Shown piece after piece: positions 25,000-33,446 of a stretch of DNA of 64,000 bases; the first letter of the stretch is position 1, and each line of letters opens with the position of its first letter. This DNA comes from Streptosporangium roseum DSM 43021 (GTDB lineage: Bacteria > Actinomycetota > Actinomycetes > Streptosporangiales > Streptosporangiaceae): contig NC_013595.1 of NCBI RefSeq assembly GCF_000024865.1, positions 2,480,001 through 2,544,000 on the forward strand, read 5' to 3'. The notes beneath the pieces are model-generated. The model did no database searches and was not told the origin of the DNA. It saw only the letters and a program-made list of their open reading frames with translations. Position numbers and translations under genes: made by a program.

Positions 25000-25014
25000 G
25001 AGAGCATTGCTCTC
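25000..25014. promoter_or_regulatory. TetR operator 2
   Basis: GAGAGCATTGCTCTC is a perfect 15-bp palindrome around T25007, 35 bp from operator 1 and sharing its half-site. It covers the expected -10 region of the rightward promoter. Confidence 0.7.
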
Positions 25015-25047
25015 AGAACGGAACGCCAATCTGCAAGGAGCCCCCCG

Positions 25048-25392
25048 ATGCTGTCCCTCGCCAAGAACACCAACCTCCTCGTCATGTTCCTGCTGGAGCT
25101 GGGCGTTCTTGCCTCGGTCGGCTACTGGGGTTTCGTTGTCGGCCAGAACCTGCCGGTGAAGCTGCTCCTCGGGCTCGGCGGACCCGCGCTGTTCATCGCC
25201 GTGTGGGCGGTCTTCGGCGCGGCCAACGGCGCCACGATCCCGCTCACCGGGGCAGCCCGGGTCCTGCTGGAGGTCCTCTGGTTCGGTGGCGGCGCCATGG
25301 CGCTGGTCATGGCCGGCCGGCTCGCCCCGGGCCTCGTCTTCGCCGCCGTCTACGTCGTCAACGCCGCGCTGCGGCTGCTCTGGAACCAGTGA
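25048..25392 (+). CDS. YrdB family (DUF2568) membrane protein
   Basis: A 114-residue protein with about four transmembrane helices: LVMFLLELGVLASVGYWGF, LPVKLLLGLGGPALFIAVWAVFGA, LEVLWFGGGAMALVMA and LVFAAVYVVNAALRLLW. The pattern is that of YrdB/DUF2568 proteins of unknown function. AAGGAG lies 7 nt before ATG 25048. First gene of the set under the TetR operators. Confidence 0.85.
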   Translation: MLSLAKNTNLLVMFLLELGVLASVGYWGFVVGQNLPVKLLLGLGGPALFIAVWAVFGAANGATIPLTGAARVLLEVLWFGGGAMALVMAGRLAPGLVFAAVYVVNAALRLLWNQ

Positions 25393-25444
25393 GAGAGCGG
25401 TTCCGGGGCCAGTGAGAGAAACCACCGAGAGAAGGAGAACGGCC

Positions 25445-26383
25445 ATGGGCAAGCACGTCATCGTCGGAGCCGGTCAGGTCGGCTCGCAGGTCGCCGCGCT
25501 CCTCGCCGGGCAGGGCCATGAGGTCGTCCTCGTCAGCCGGTCCGGCTCCGGCCCCGGCGGCGTCGAGAAGGTGGCGGCGGACGCCTCCGACCGCGCGGCG
25601 CTGACCCGCCTCGCCGGGGGCGCCGACGCGATCTACAACTGCGTCAACCCGCTCTACCACCGCTGGATGCAGGACTGGCCGCCGATCGCGGACTCGCTGC
25701 TGGCGACCGCCGAGGCCACCGGTGCCGGATACGTCATCCTCGGCAACCTCTACGTCTACGGTCTCCCCGGAGGGCCGATGCGGGAGAGCGACCCGCTCCA
25801 GCCGACCAGCGAGAAGGCGGGGGTGCGGGTCCGGATGTGGCAGGACGCCCTGGCCGCGCACGAGGCCGGGCGGATCCGGGTGACCGAGGTGCGGGGGTCG
25901 GACTACTTCGGCCCCGGCTGCCTCGACCAGTCACACCTGGGGGACCGGTTCGTCCCCCGCCTCCTGGCGGGCAAGCCCGTCCGCTTCGCCGGAGACCCGG
26001 GCCAGCCGCACAGCTGGACCTACGTGCCCGACGTGGCCCGCGCCCTGGTGACGGCCGCCACCGACGACCGGTCCTGGGGCCGGGCCTGGCACGTCCCGAC
26101 CGCCCCCGCGATGTCGGCCCGCGAGGTCGCCGAGCGGCTGTGCACGCTCGCCGGCGTCCCCAACCCCGGGGTCAAGGTCATGCCGCACTGGCTCATCCGC
26201 GCGGCGGGCACCGTCTCGCCCATGCTCGGCGAGCTGGAGCACGTCCGCTACCAGTTCGTCAGCCCCTTCGTCGTCGACTCCACCGACTTCCAGTCCACCT
26301 TCGGCACCGCCCCTACCCCGGTCGACGAGGCGCTGGCCGCGACACTCGCGTGGTGGCGTGACCGCCTGGCCGCGGCGGCGTAG
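25445..26383 (+). CDS. NAD-dependent epimerase/dehydratase family protein
   Basis: A 312-residue extended short-chain dehydrogenase. The Rossmann motif GAGQVGSQVA is at residues 8-17, and NLYVYG supplies the YxxxK-equivalent position without a clear active-site lysine. The C-terminal half (EVRGSDYFGPGC; HSWTYVPDVARALV) is typical of atypical SDRs. AGAAGGAGAACGG precedes ATG 25445. It lies 52 nt after yrdB and 16 nt before the next oxidoreductase, so the three are probably co-transcribed. Substrate unknown. Confidence 0.88.
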   Translation: MGKHVIVGAGQVGSQVAALLAGQGHEVVLVSRSGSGPGGVEKVAADASDRAALTRLAGGADAIYNCVNPLYHRWMQDWPPIADSLLATAEATGAGYVILGNLYVYGLPGGPMRESDPLQPTSEKAGVRVRMWQDALAAHEAGRIRVTEVRGSDYFGPGCLDQSHLGDRFVPRLLAGKPVRFAGDPGQPHSWTYVPDVARALVTAATDDRSWGRAWHVPTAPAMSAREVAERLCTLAGVPNPGVKVMPHWLIRAAGTVSPMLGELEHVRYQFVSPFVVDSTDFQSTFGTAPTPVDEALAATLAWWRDRLAAAA

Positions 26384-26399
26384 GCCGTACGCTCTGAGC

Positions 26400-27329
26400 A
26401 TGAAGACCGCCATGATCGGCCTCGGGGACATCGCGGAGAAGGCCTACCTGCCCGTCCTCTCCGCGCTGCCCGGCCTCGACCTCCACCTGTGCACCCGCAA
26501 CCGCGCCACGCTCGACCGCCTGGGCGACGCCCACCGGATCGAGCGCCGCTTCACCTCGGTGGACGAGGTGCTCGACGCGGGGATCGAGGTGGCCTTCGTG
26601 CACGCCGCGACGAGCGCCCACGTGAAGATCGTCGAACCGCTGCTCCGGGCGGGCGTCCACGTCTACCTGGACAAGCCGATCGCCTACACCCTGGCCGAAT
26701 CCGAGCGTCTGGTACGGCTGGCGCGCGAGAGGGAGCGGTCGCTGCTCGTCGGCTTCAACCGCCGCCGGGCGCCCTCCTACGCGGCCCTGCTGGATCTGCC
26801 GCGCCACCTGGTGGTGATGCAGAAGAACCGCAGGGGGCTGCCGGAGGATCCGAGGACCGCGATCTTCGACGACTTCATCCACGTCGTCGACACGCTCAGG
26901 TTCCTGGTGCCCGGGGAGGTCGAGCACACCGGGATCCGGACCAGGGTCAGGGACGGTCTGCTGGAGCACGTGACGCTGGAGCTGTCCGGCGATGGCTTCA
27001 CCGCATTCGGGATCATGAACCGGGTGAGCGGGGCGGTCGAGGAGACCGTGGAGGTCATGGGGGAGGACGTCAAGCGCCGGGTGGTCAACCTCGCCGATGT
27101 GATCGACTACGCCGGGGCCGAGACGCTGGCCCGGCGCGGTGACTGGACGCCGGTCTCCCGCCAGCGCGGCATCGAGCAGGTCTGCCTGGAGTTCCTGGAC
27201 GCGGTCCGCTCCGGCGTCCCGGTCGATGCGGAGGACGCCCTGGCCACCCACGCGATCTGCGAGGACATCGTCGCCGCCGCCACGCCGGCCCCTGATCTCC
27301 GGCATGCCGGCGGCGACCTCCCCGTCTGA
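26400..27329 (+). CDS. Gfo/Idh/MocA family oxidoreductase
   Basis: A 309-residue NAD(P)-dependent oxidoreductase. Rossmann motif GLGDIAEKAYLPVL is near the N-terminus and DKPIAYTLAESERLV (about 88-102) is the conserved E/DKP motif. The C-terminal alpha/beta domain includes DDFIHVVDTLRFL. TACGCT lies 6 nt before ATG 26400, so a separate leaderless transcript is possible in addition to read-through. Substrate unknown, probably a sugar or related alcohol. Confidence 0.9.
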   Translation: MKTAMIGLGDIAEKAYLPVLSALPGLDLHLCTRNRATLDRLGDAHRIERRFTSVDEVLDAGIEVAFVHAATSAHVKIVEPLLRAGVHVYLDKPIAYTLAESERLVRLARERERSLLVGFNRRRAPSYAALLDLPRHLVVMQKNRRGLPEDPRTAIFDDFIHVVDTLRFLVPGEVEHTGIRTRVRDGLLEHVTLELSGDGFTAFGIMNRVSGAVEETVEVMGEDVKRRVVNLADVIDYAGAETLARRGDWTPVSRQRGIEQVCLEFLDAVRSGVPVDAEDALATHAICEDIVAAATPAPDLRHAGGDLPV

Positions 27330-27394
27330 GCGGTGACCTCACCGCCGCGGGACAGGGGAGTCCCGCGCCGTCGCACCCCGGCGGTACGGCGACG
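27330..27394. terminator. hairpins between convergent genes
   Basis: GCGGTGACCTCACCGC (27330-27345) is palindromic and is followed by a bulged CCCGCG..CGTCGC / GCGACGCGGG hairpin up to 27398. Both lie between the oxidoreductase and amidase stops. Confidence 0.45.
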
Positions 27395-27420
27395 CGGGAC
27401 GGTTCTCCACCGTGGGGGCG

Positions 27421-28431
27421 TCAGCGCTGGGCCAGATACCGCCGGCCCAGGGCGCGCAGCCGCTCGTGGGCCGACTCGTAGACGCCGGACGCGCCCAGGT
27501 AGGACTTGGGAACCTTGGCGAGCATCGTGTAGTTGGTGTCGCAGACGTTGCCGACCGGCGCCTCGCCGATCTGGCTGACCAGCTGGTAGGCGTCCAGGAC
27601 GTCCAGACCGGTGAGGTCGGCGGCCCAGGTGACCAGGTCGTGCTGGCTGATCCGGAAGGCGTCCTCCAGCGGGCGGGCCGAGCCGGTCGACATCAGATGG
27701 TCGTCGTCCTCCAGGCGCGGCCACGGGGTGCTCACGCCCTTGATCAGCTCCACCGCGACCACGGTGTTCATCGCCGCCTCGACGGCCGTGCCGCACACCT
27801 CGCCGTGTCCCTGGCGGGCGTGCCCGTCACCCACCGCGAACAGCCCGCCCTCGACGTTGACCCCGAGGTAGACGGTCACCCCGGCGCGCAGCTCAGGGGT
27901 GTCCATGTTGCCGCCGTGGGCGTCCGGGGTGATGGTCATCCGGGCCTCGGAGGCGCCCGGGGCGACGCCGACCGTGCCGTGCATCGGGTCCAGCGGGAGC
28001 TCCACCGTGAAGTCGCCCTTGCGGGCGTGGTAGCGGGCCACGCCCTTCTCCACGTCGATGTCGTAGCGCCACACGACCTCCTCCAGCGGAGGGGTGAGCA
28101 TGGCGGTGGCGTGCGTGCCGGTCAACGCGCCGAAGTGCGGGAACGTGGCGGACACCGCCCAGTCCCTGGCGGGCTCGATGGCGACGAAGTGCAGCGCGAG
28201 CGTGTCGCCGGGCTCGGCCCCCTCGACGTGGAAGGGGCCGGTGACCGGGTTCAGGTAGGGGAAGTCGCAGACGCTCGACGGCAGGTCCTCGACCGAGCGC
28301 ACCCGGCCGCCGAAGCAGTCCTCGGTGTACATCTCGACGATCGTGCCGGGCCTGATCCTGCCGATGGCGGGGCGCCCGCCGAAGGTGTAGCTCAGCTCCT
28401 CGGGAGCCGGCCTGTAGGAGACGACGTTCAC
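27421..28431 (-). CDS. acetamidase/formamidase (FmdA_AmdA family)
   Basis: A 336-residue cytosolic amidase hydrolysing short amides to carboxylate and ammonia. Family features are EPGDTLALHFVAIEPA, DAHGGNMDTPEL and GHARQGHGEVCGTAVE. It is complete but lacks the longer insertions of fungal acetamidases. The GTG start overlaps the stop of a 29-codon ORF (GTGA). Upstream in the same direction are an APC permease and an AmiC-like receptor, which together suggest uptake, sensing and hydrolysis of a short amide. Confidence 0.92.
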   Translation of the reverse strand: MNVVSYRPAPEELSYTFGGRPAIGRIRPGTIVEMYTEDCFGGRVRSVEDLPSSVCDFPYLNPVTGPFHVEGAEPGDTLALHFVAIEPARDWAVSATFPHFGALTGTHATAMLTPPLEEVVWRYDIDVEKGVARYHARKGDFTVELPLDPMHGTVGVAPGASEARMTITPDAHGGNMDTPELRAGVTVYLGVNVEGGLFAVGDGHARQGHGEVCGTAVEAAMNTVVAVELIKGVSTPWPRLEDDDHLMSTGSARPLEDAFRISQHDLVTWAADLTGLDVLDAYQLVSQIGEAPVGNVCDTNYTMLAKVPKSYLGASGVYESAHERLRALGRRYLAQR

Positions 28432-28517
28432 CGCACACCCGCCCGGCTGAGGGTCGTTACCGAGTTGAGGAGGGCCGAGGTGAAGCCCTCCTCCACCTCA
28501 AGGAAGATTTCGAACAT
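28428..28517 (-). CDS. 29-residue small ORF coupled to the amidase gene
   Basis: ATG 28517 begins MFEIFLEVEEGF...; the frame ends in a TGA that overlaps the amidase GTG. A GAGGAC ribosome site lies about 9 nt upstream. The peptide has an acidic amphipathic first half and an Arg-containing end. It may be a real microprotein or a coupling leader that delivers ribosomes to the amidase. No homolog is known to me. Confidence 0.5.
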   Translation of the reverse strand: MFEIFLEVEEGFTSALLNSVTTLSRAGVR

Positions 28518-28592
28518 GTGCTCTGTCCTCGCGTGATCGAACGGATTGGGCGGGGGTGTGCGGCATGTCCCCGGTGCGCCGGGGCGCGGTCG

Positions 28593-29999
28593 CTACCGGG
28601 ACCGGGGGGACTTCTCCGACGTCTCGCCGCCCAGGGCGGCCAGCAGGGGGCGGCGGCCGTAGGCGTAGAAGGTGGCGAGCACGAGCACGCCGATGCCGAG
28701 CCAGATGAGCCCCAGGACCTGGGCCGCGATGTTGGCGTTGATCACTACGTAGATCAGGATCGCGAAGCCGATCACGGGGGCGATCAGGTGCCGCCACCAG
28801 TCGCGGCTGCGGCGCCGTATGACGTAGTGGACGACCACCGAGACGTGCAGCGCGAGGAAGGCGGTCATCGCGCCGAAGTTGACCAGGCTGCTGATCAGCG
28901 GGATGCCGTCCTCGCGGGTGGTCAGGTAGAGCCCGACGGCCAGGGAGATGACGGCCACCAGCAGGGTGGCGTTGACCGGCACCTTGTGCCTGGGGTGGAC
29001 CTTGGCCAGGAAGGCGGGGAGCTGGCGGTCGCGGGCCATGGCGTACAGCAGGCGCGAGGTGGCGGCCTGGGCGACCAGGGAGTTGGCGAAGCCCCAGGCG
29101 ATGGCGGTGGCGACGGCGGTCAGCACGCTGAGCCAGTGGCCTCCGGCGAACTCGGCCATGTCGTAGAACGCGGTGCCCTCGGGGTCGCCCTTGGCCAGCA
29201 GCTCGGCCCGGTTGGGGGTGAGCAGCGCGCCCACCCAGGTCTGCACGATGAACAGCGCGCCCGCCAGGCCCAGCGCCGCGACCATCGACTTGCCGATCTT
29301 GCGGCTGTCGGCCTTGCTCTCCTCGGCCAGCATGGAGATGCCGTCGAAGCCGAGGAAGGACAGCACCGCCACGGAGACCGCGCCGAAGACCAGCGGCCAG
29401 GAGAACGTCCCGGAGTCGAACAGCGGGGTCAGCGCGCCCGCCTGCGCCTTGCCCATGGCCAGCGCGCCCAGGCCGATGACGAGGAAGATCGCCAGCACGA
29501 TGAGCTCACCGATCAGCATGATCTTGGTGATCCGCGCGGTCATCTGGATGCCCGCGTAGTTGACGACCGTGTTGAGGATCACGAACACGATCAGCCATCC
29601 CCAGATCGGGATGACCGGCAGGATCGCGGTCATCGCCGCGCTCGCGATGAGGTAGAGCAGCGCCGGCACCAGCACGTAGTCGAGCAGGATCACCCATCCG
29701 GCCAGGAAGCCGACGGTGCCGGTGATGCCCCGGCCCGCGTAGGTGTAGACCGAGCCGGCCATCGGGAAGGCCTTGGCCATCTGCGCGTACGACAGCGCGG
29801 TGAAGGCCATGGCGACCATGCCGATGACGTAGGCGAGCGCGACCATGCCGCCGGAGGCCTGGAAGACCCCGCCGAAGATGCCGAACGGCGCGATCGGGAC
29901 CATGAAGATCAGGCCGTAGACGAGCAGGTCGGTGAAGCTCAGGGACCTTCGGAGTTCCTGCTGGTAGCCGAATTGCTCCAGGGAGGGCTCAGTGGTCAT
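28593..29999 (-). CDS. APC family amino-acid/amide permease
   Basis: A 468-residue transporter with about twelve helices. The first helix region (LSFTDLLVYGLIFMVPIAPFGIFGGVFQASGGMVALAYVIG) and the helix 6 signature FLGFDGISMLAEESKADSRKIGKSM are typical of the APC superfamily. AGGAGCC precedes ATG 29999. It lies between the receptor and amidase genes, so the likely substrate is the amide or a related nitrogen compound; this is inference. Confidence 0.92.
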   Translation of the reverse strand: MTTEPSLEQFGYQQELRRSLSFTDLLVYGLIFMVPIAPFGIFGGVFQASGGMVALAYVIGMVAMAFTALSYAQMAKAFPMAGSVYTYAGRGITGTVGFLAGWVILLDYVLVPALLYLIASAAMTAILPVIPIWGWLIVFVILNTVVNYAGIQMTARITKIMLIGELIVLAIFLVIGLGALAMGKAQAGALTPLFDSGTFSWPLVFGAVSVAVLSFLGFDGISMLAEESKADSRKIGKSMVAALGLAGALFIVQTWVGALLTPNRAELLAKGDPEGTAFYDMAEFAGGHWLSVLTAVATAIAWGFANSLVAQAATSRLLYAMARDRQLPAFLAKVHPRHKVPVNATLLVAVISLAVGLYLTTREDGIPLISSLVNFGAMTAFLALHVSVVVHYVIRRRSRDWWRHLIAPVIGFAILIYVVINANIAAQVLGLIWLGIGVLVLATFYAYGRRPLLAALGGETSEKSPRSR

Positions 30000-30041
30000 G
30001 GACGGCTCCTAGAAGATGGGGGGGCAGCCGTAACGATAGAA

Positions 30042-30081
30042 CTTTTCCTTGAAAATGAAAAGATTTCAGACGAAAGCTTTT
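30042..30081. promoter_or_regulatory. AT-rich inverted repeats between receptor and permease genes
   Basis: CTTTTC (30042-30047) pairs with GAAAAG (30057-30062), and the latter also with CTTTT (30077-30081), giving alternative hairpins in an unusually AT-rich 40-bp stretch. It may terminate the receptor message partly or contain a second promoter. Confidence 0.4.
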
Positions 30082-31168
30082 AGTGGACGATGTCGAAGTC
30101 GAGGCCGTCGGCACGGCCGATGTGCGCGCGCCTCCGTACTCCCCGGTCCTGAAGCGTCAGCCGCCCCCGCGCGGTGACGATGGAGGTGCCGTCGGCGATC
30201 GCGTCCACCGCGGGCACGGCGAGCGTCCCGGCGCGCGAGCCGAGCGCGGCGAGCATCAGCACCGCCTCGTAGCACCCCTGCCCATGCCCGTTGAGCAGCG
30301 GCGCGCCGGCGCCGAACCGGCGGATGTAGCGCTCACCGAGGCTCAGGCTGTCATCGGTGACCAGGCTCGCGAAATAGCCCATCGCCCCGTAGAGCTCACC
30401 GGTCGCGTCGCCGCCGATGCCGAGCAGGCCGTGCTCCTCCAGCGCCCCGCAGAGGCGCGGCCACGACAGCCCCGCCGCGGTGAAGGCCCGGTTGAAGGTG
30501 ACCAGGTCGCTGCCGATCAGGCTGAGCAGCACCGCGTCGGGCCGGCTGGCGGCCAGCCGCTCCAGGAGCGGGGCGAAGTCGCGCACGCCGTACGGCACGA
30601 ACCGCTCGCCGACGACCGTGACGTTGCGGGCGGTGAGGTGGCGGCGCGCGGCGTCGTGGACCAGGCGCGGCCAGATGTAGTCGTTGCCGAGCAGGAACCA
30701 CCTGCGGGCACGGCGCCGGTCGATCAGCCAGTCGAGTCCGGGCCTGAGCTGGCGGCCGGGGGTCTCGCCCAGGAAGTAGACCCCGGGCGAGTGGCCACCC
30801 CCCTCGTACGGCGGGGCGTAGACGAACGGCACCCGCCCGGCCAGGGCGCGGACCACCGCGATCCGCACGTCGCTGCCGTGGGTGCCGACCACCGCGTCGA
30901 TCGCGCCGCTGGCCGCCAGGTTCCCGACCTCGGCGGCCACCTGCTCAGCGGCTCTCCCGCCGTCGATCAGGACCAGCTCGATCGGCCTGCCGAGCACCCC
31001 GCCCGCGAGGTTGACCTCGTCGGCCGCGAGAATGGCACAGTTGATCGCACACGGCCCCACCAGGCCGAGGACTCCGGAAACCGGCACCACAAGTCCGACG
31101 CGCAGGGCGTGGCTCCGGATGAGTTCGGCTTCCAGAGGTTCTATGACCGGTGTGATGGCTTCTGCCAC
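30080..31168 (-). CDS. AmiC-like type 1 periplasmic-binding-fold receptor without signal peptide
   Basis: A 362-residue protein of the Peripla_BP_5/6 class (LRVGLVVPVSGVLGLVGPCAINCAILAADEVNLAGGVLGRPIELVLIDGG; GTHGSDVRIAVVRALAGRVPFVYAPPYEGG). The N-terminus (MAEAITPVIEPLEAELIRSH) has no signal peptide or lipobox, so it should stay in the cytosol as the amide sensor AmiC of Pseudomonas does. GTG 31168 lies about 12 nt after AGGAGG; the start could be slightly different. Divergent from a MarR gene. A regulator of the amidase module is the best inference; an unanchored transport component is less likely. Confidence 0.85.
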   Translation of the reverse strand: MAEAITPVIEPLEAELIRSHALRVGLVVPVSGVLGLVGPCAINCAILAADEVNLAGGVLGRPIELVLIDGGRAAEQVAAEVGNLAASGAIDAVVGTHGSDVRIAVVRALAGRVPFVYAPPYEGGGHSPGVYFLGETPGRQLRPGLDWLIDRRRARRWFLLGNDYIWPRLVHDAARRHLTARNVTVVGERFVPYGVRDFAPLLERLAASRPDAVLLSLIGSDLVTFNRAFTAAGLSWPRLCGALEEHGLLGIGGDATGELYGAMGYFASLVTDDSLSLGERYIRRFGAGAPLLNGHGQGCYEAVLMLAALGSRAGTLAVPAVDAIADGTSIVTARGRLTLQDRGVRRRAHIGRADGLDFDIVH

Positions 31169-31180
31169 GTAGACGAGTAT

Positions 31181-31195
31181 CCTCCTAAAAGGAGG
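31181..31195. promoter_or_regulatory. palindrome CCTCCTAAAAGGAGG in divergent spacer
   Basis: CCTCCT-AAA-AGGAGG is a perfect palindrome between the receptor and MarR genes. Each strand carries a full AGGAGG, so it can be an operator, an RNA hairpin hiding the ribosome site of the leftward gene, or both. Confidence 0.5.
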
Positions 31196-31242
31196 GTCTT
31201 GGCAGGCCCGTTACTTAGCCGGGATACAGACGGGAGCTTCAC

Positions 31243-31719
31243 ATGGTGACGACCGGACTGGGATCCTCGCTCGCCTACCTGCTCAGCCGGGCCGAGCGCA
31301 GTGTCAACCGCGGCCTCGCCGCGGCGGTGACCGCCGAGGACGTCACGGTTGAACAGTGGCGCATCCTGCGCGCCCTGGCCGACGGCAGGGGCCACTCGAT
31401 GGGTGACCTGGCCGAGGCCGTGCTGATGCCGCACCCGACGCTGACCAAGGCGATCGACCGGCTCATCGACCGCTCGCTCGTCTACCGGGGACACGATCCG
31501 GCCGACCGCCGCAAGGTCGCCGTCTTCCTCGCCGACCGGGGCGCCGAACTGCTCGCCCGGGTGGAGGGCGGGGTGGCCGGTCACCACCGGGTGATCGAGG
31601 CCGCCTACGGCACCGAGCGCACCGAACAGCTCATGCGCGACCTGGAAGGGCTGGTCAGGGCCCTGGACGAGCCCTCCCGGCCTCTTGAGCGGCACCTGAG
31701 CGGTCCCGTCCGTTCGTGA
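31243..31719 (+). CDS. MarR family transcriptional regulator of the amide module
   Basis: A 158-residue winged-helix protein (VTVEQWRILRALADGRGHSMGDLAEAVLMPHPTLTKAIDRLIDRSLVYRGHDPADRRKVAVFLADRG). GGGAG precedes ATG 31243. It is divergent from the AmiC-like gene with a 74-bp spacer containing a palindrome, so it probably controls the amide operon. Similar negative regulators occur at mycobacterial acetamidase loci. Confidence 0.92.
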   Translation: MVTTGLGSSLAYLLSRAERSVNRGLAAAVTAEDVTVEQWRILRALADGRGHSMGDLAEAVLMPHPTLTKAIDRLIDRSLVYRGHDPADRRKVAVFLADRGAELLARVEGGVAGHHRVIEAAYGTERTEQLMRDLEGLVRALDEPSRPLERHLSGPVRS

Positions 31720-31846
31720 GCCGCCCGGCCGGGTCCGGTTCCGTCAGCCCGTGACGCTTCCGGACGCGGCCGGCTCCGCCGGTCCGGGACGCGTCCGGCC
31801 AGGCCGAGCGGGATCCGAGCGGTCCCGTCCGTCCGTGAGCCGCCCC
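31698..31846. repeat. 29-bp direct repeats after the MarR gene
   Basis: GAGCGGTCCCGTCCGT(T/C)CGTG.. continues to GAGCCGCCC at 31698-31726 and again at 31817-31845 with one mismatch, 119 bp apart. The first copy covers the end of the MarR gene. The rest of the spacer has smaller GC-rich repeats. Confidence 0.7.
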
Positions 31847-31876
31847 GCGTCCGCGCTGTGCGGGACACGCGGTGGC

Positions 31877-31904
31877 GGCCCGGCCTCCGGACGGAGGCCG
31901 GGCC
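31877..31904. terminator. 12-bp bidirectional terminator hairpin
   Basis: GGCCCGGCCTCC-ggac-GGAGGCCGGGCC is a perfect stem just beyond the dehydrogenase stop and downstream of MarR, followed on the + strand by TTCT. Confidence 0.75.
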
Positions 31905-31911
31905 TTCTCCG

Positions 31912-33198
<1,287 letters not shown>

Positions 33199-33252
33199 GA
33201 AGGAGAGCCTCCATACGGTGAGCGGAGCGCCGTTGCTCCGCTCAGAGCTGTT

Positions 33253-33265
33253 TGTGATGATCACA
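33253..33265. promoter_or_regulatory. palindrome in AT-rich divergent region
   Basis: TGTGATGATCACA is a perfect 13-bp palindrome in a 120-bp AT-rich stretch between the dehydrogenase and phosphatase genes. The half-site spacing (3 bp) is too short for a CRP site; a GntR-type operator is possible. The wider region 33199-33446 holds no gene. Confidence 0.5.
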
Positions 33266-33446
33266 CTAGTTGTGCGGTTTTTACCTGCCAACCTGGGCAT
33301 ATTGTGTTCTTATGACCAAATTTTGTGCGTTTCCTCACTTGTGGCAGATCTGTTGTTATTGATCAGACCGGTCGGGCACGGTGAGGGCAACGCGCCAATA
33401 TGGCAGGCTCCTGCCTGGACGCCTGCCGTTCTGTAGTGCTGAGGGG

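Noticed and set aside
33253..33265. CRP site
   Set aside because: The TGTGA and TCACA halves are separated by 3 bp, not the 6 bp needed for CRP binding.
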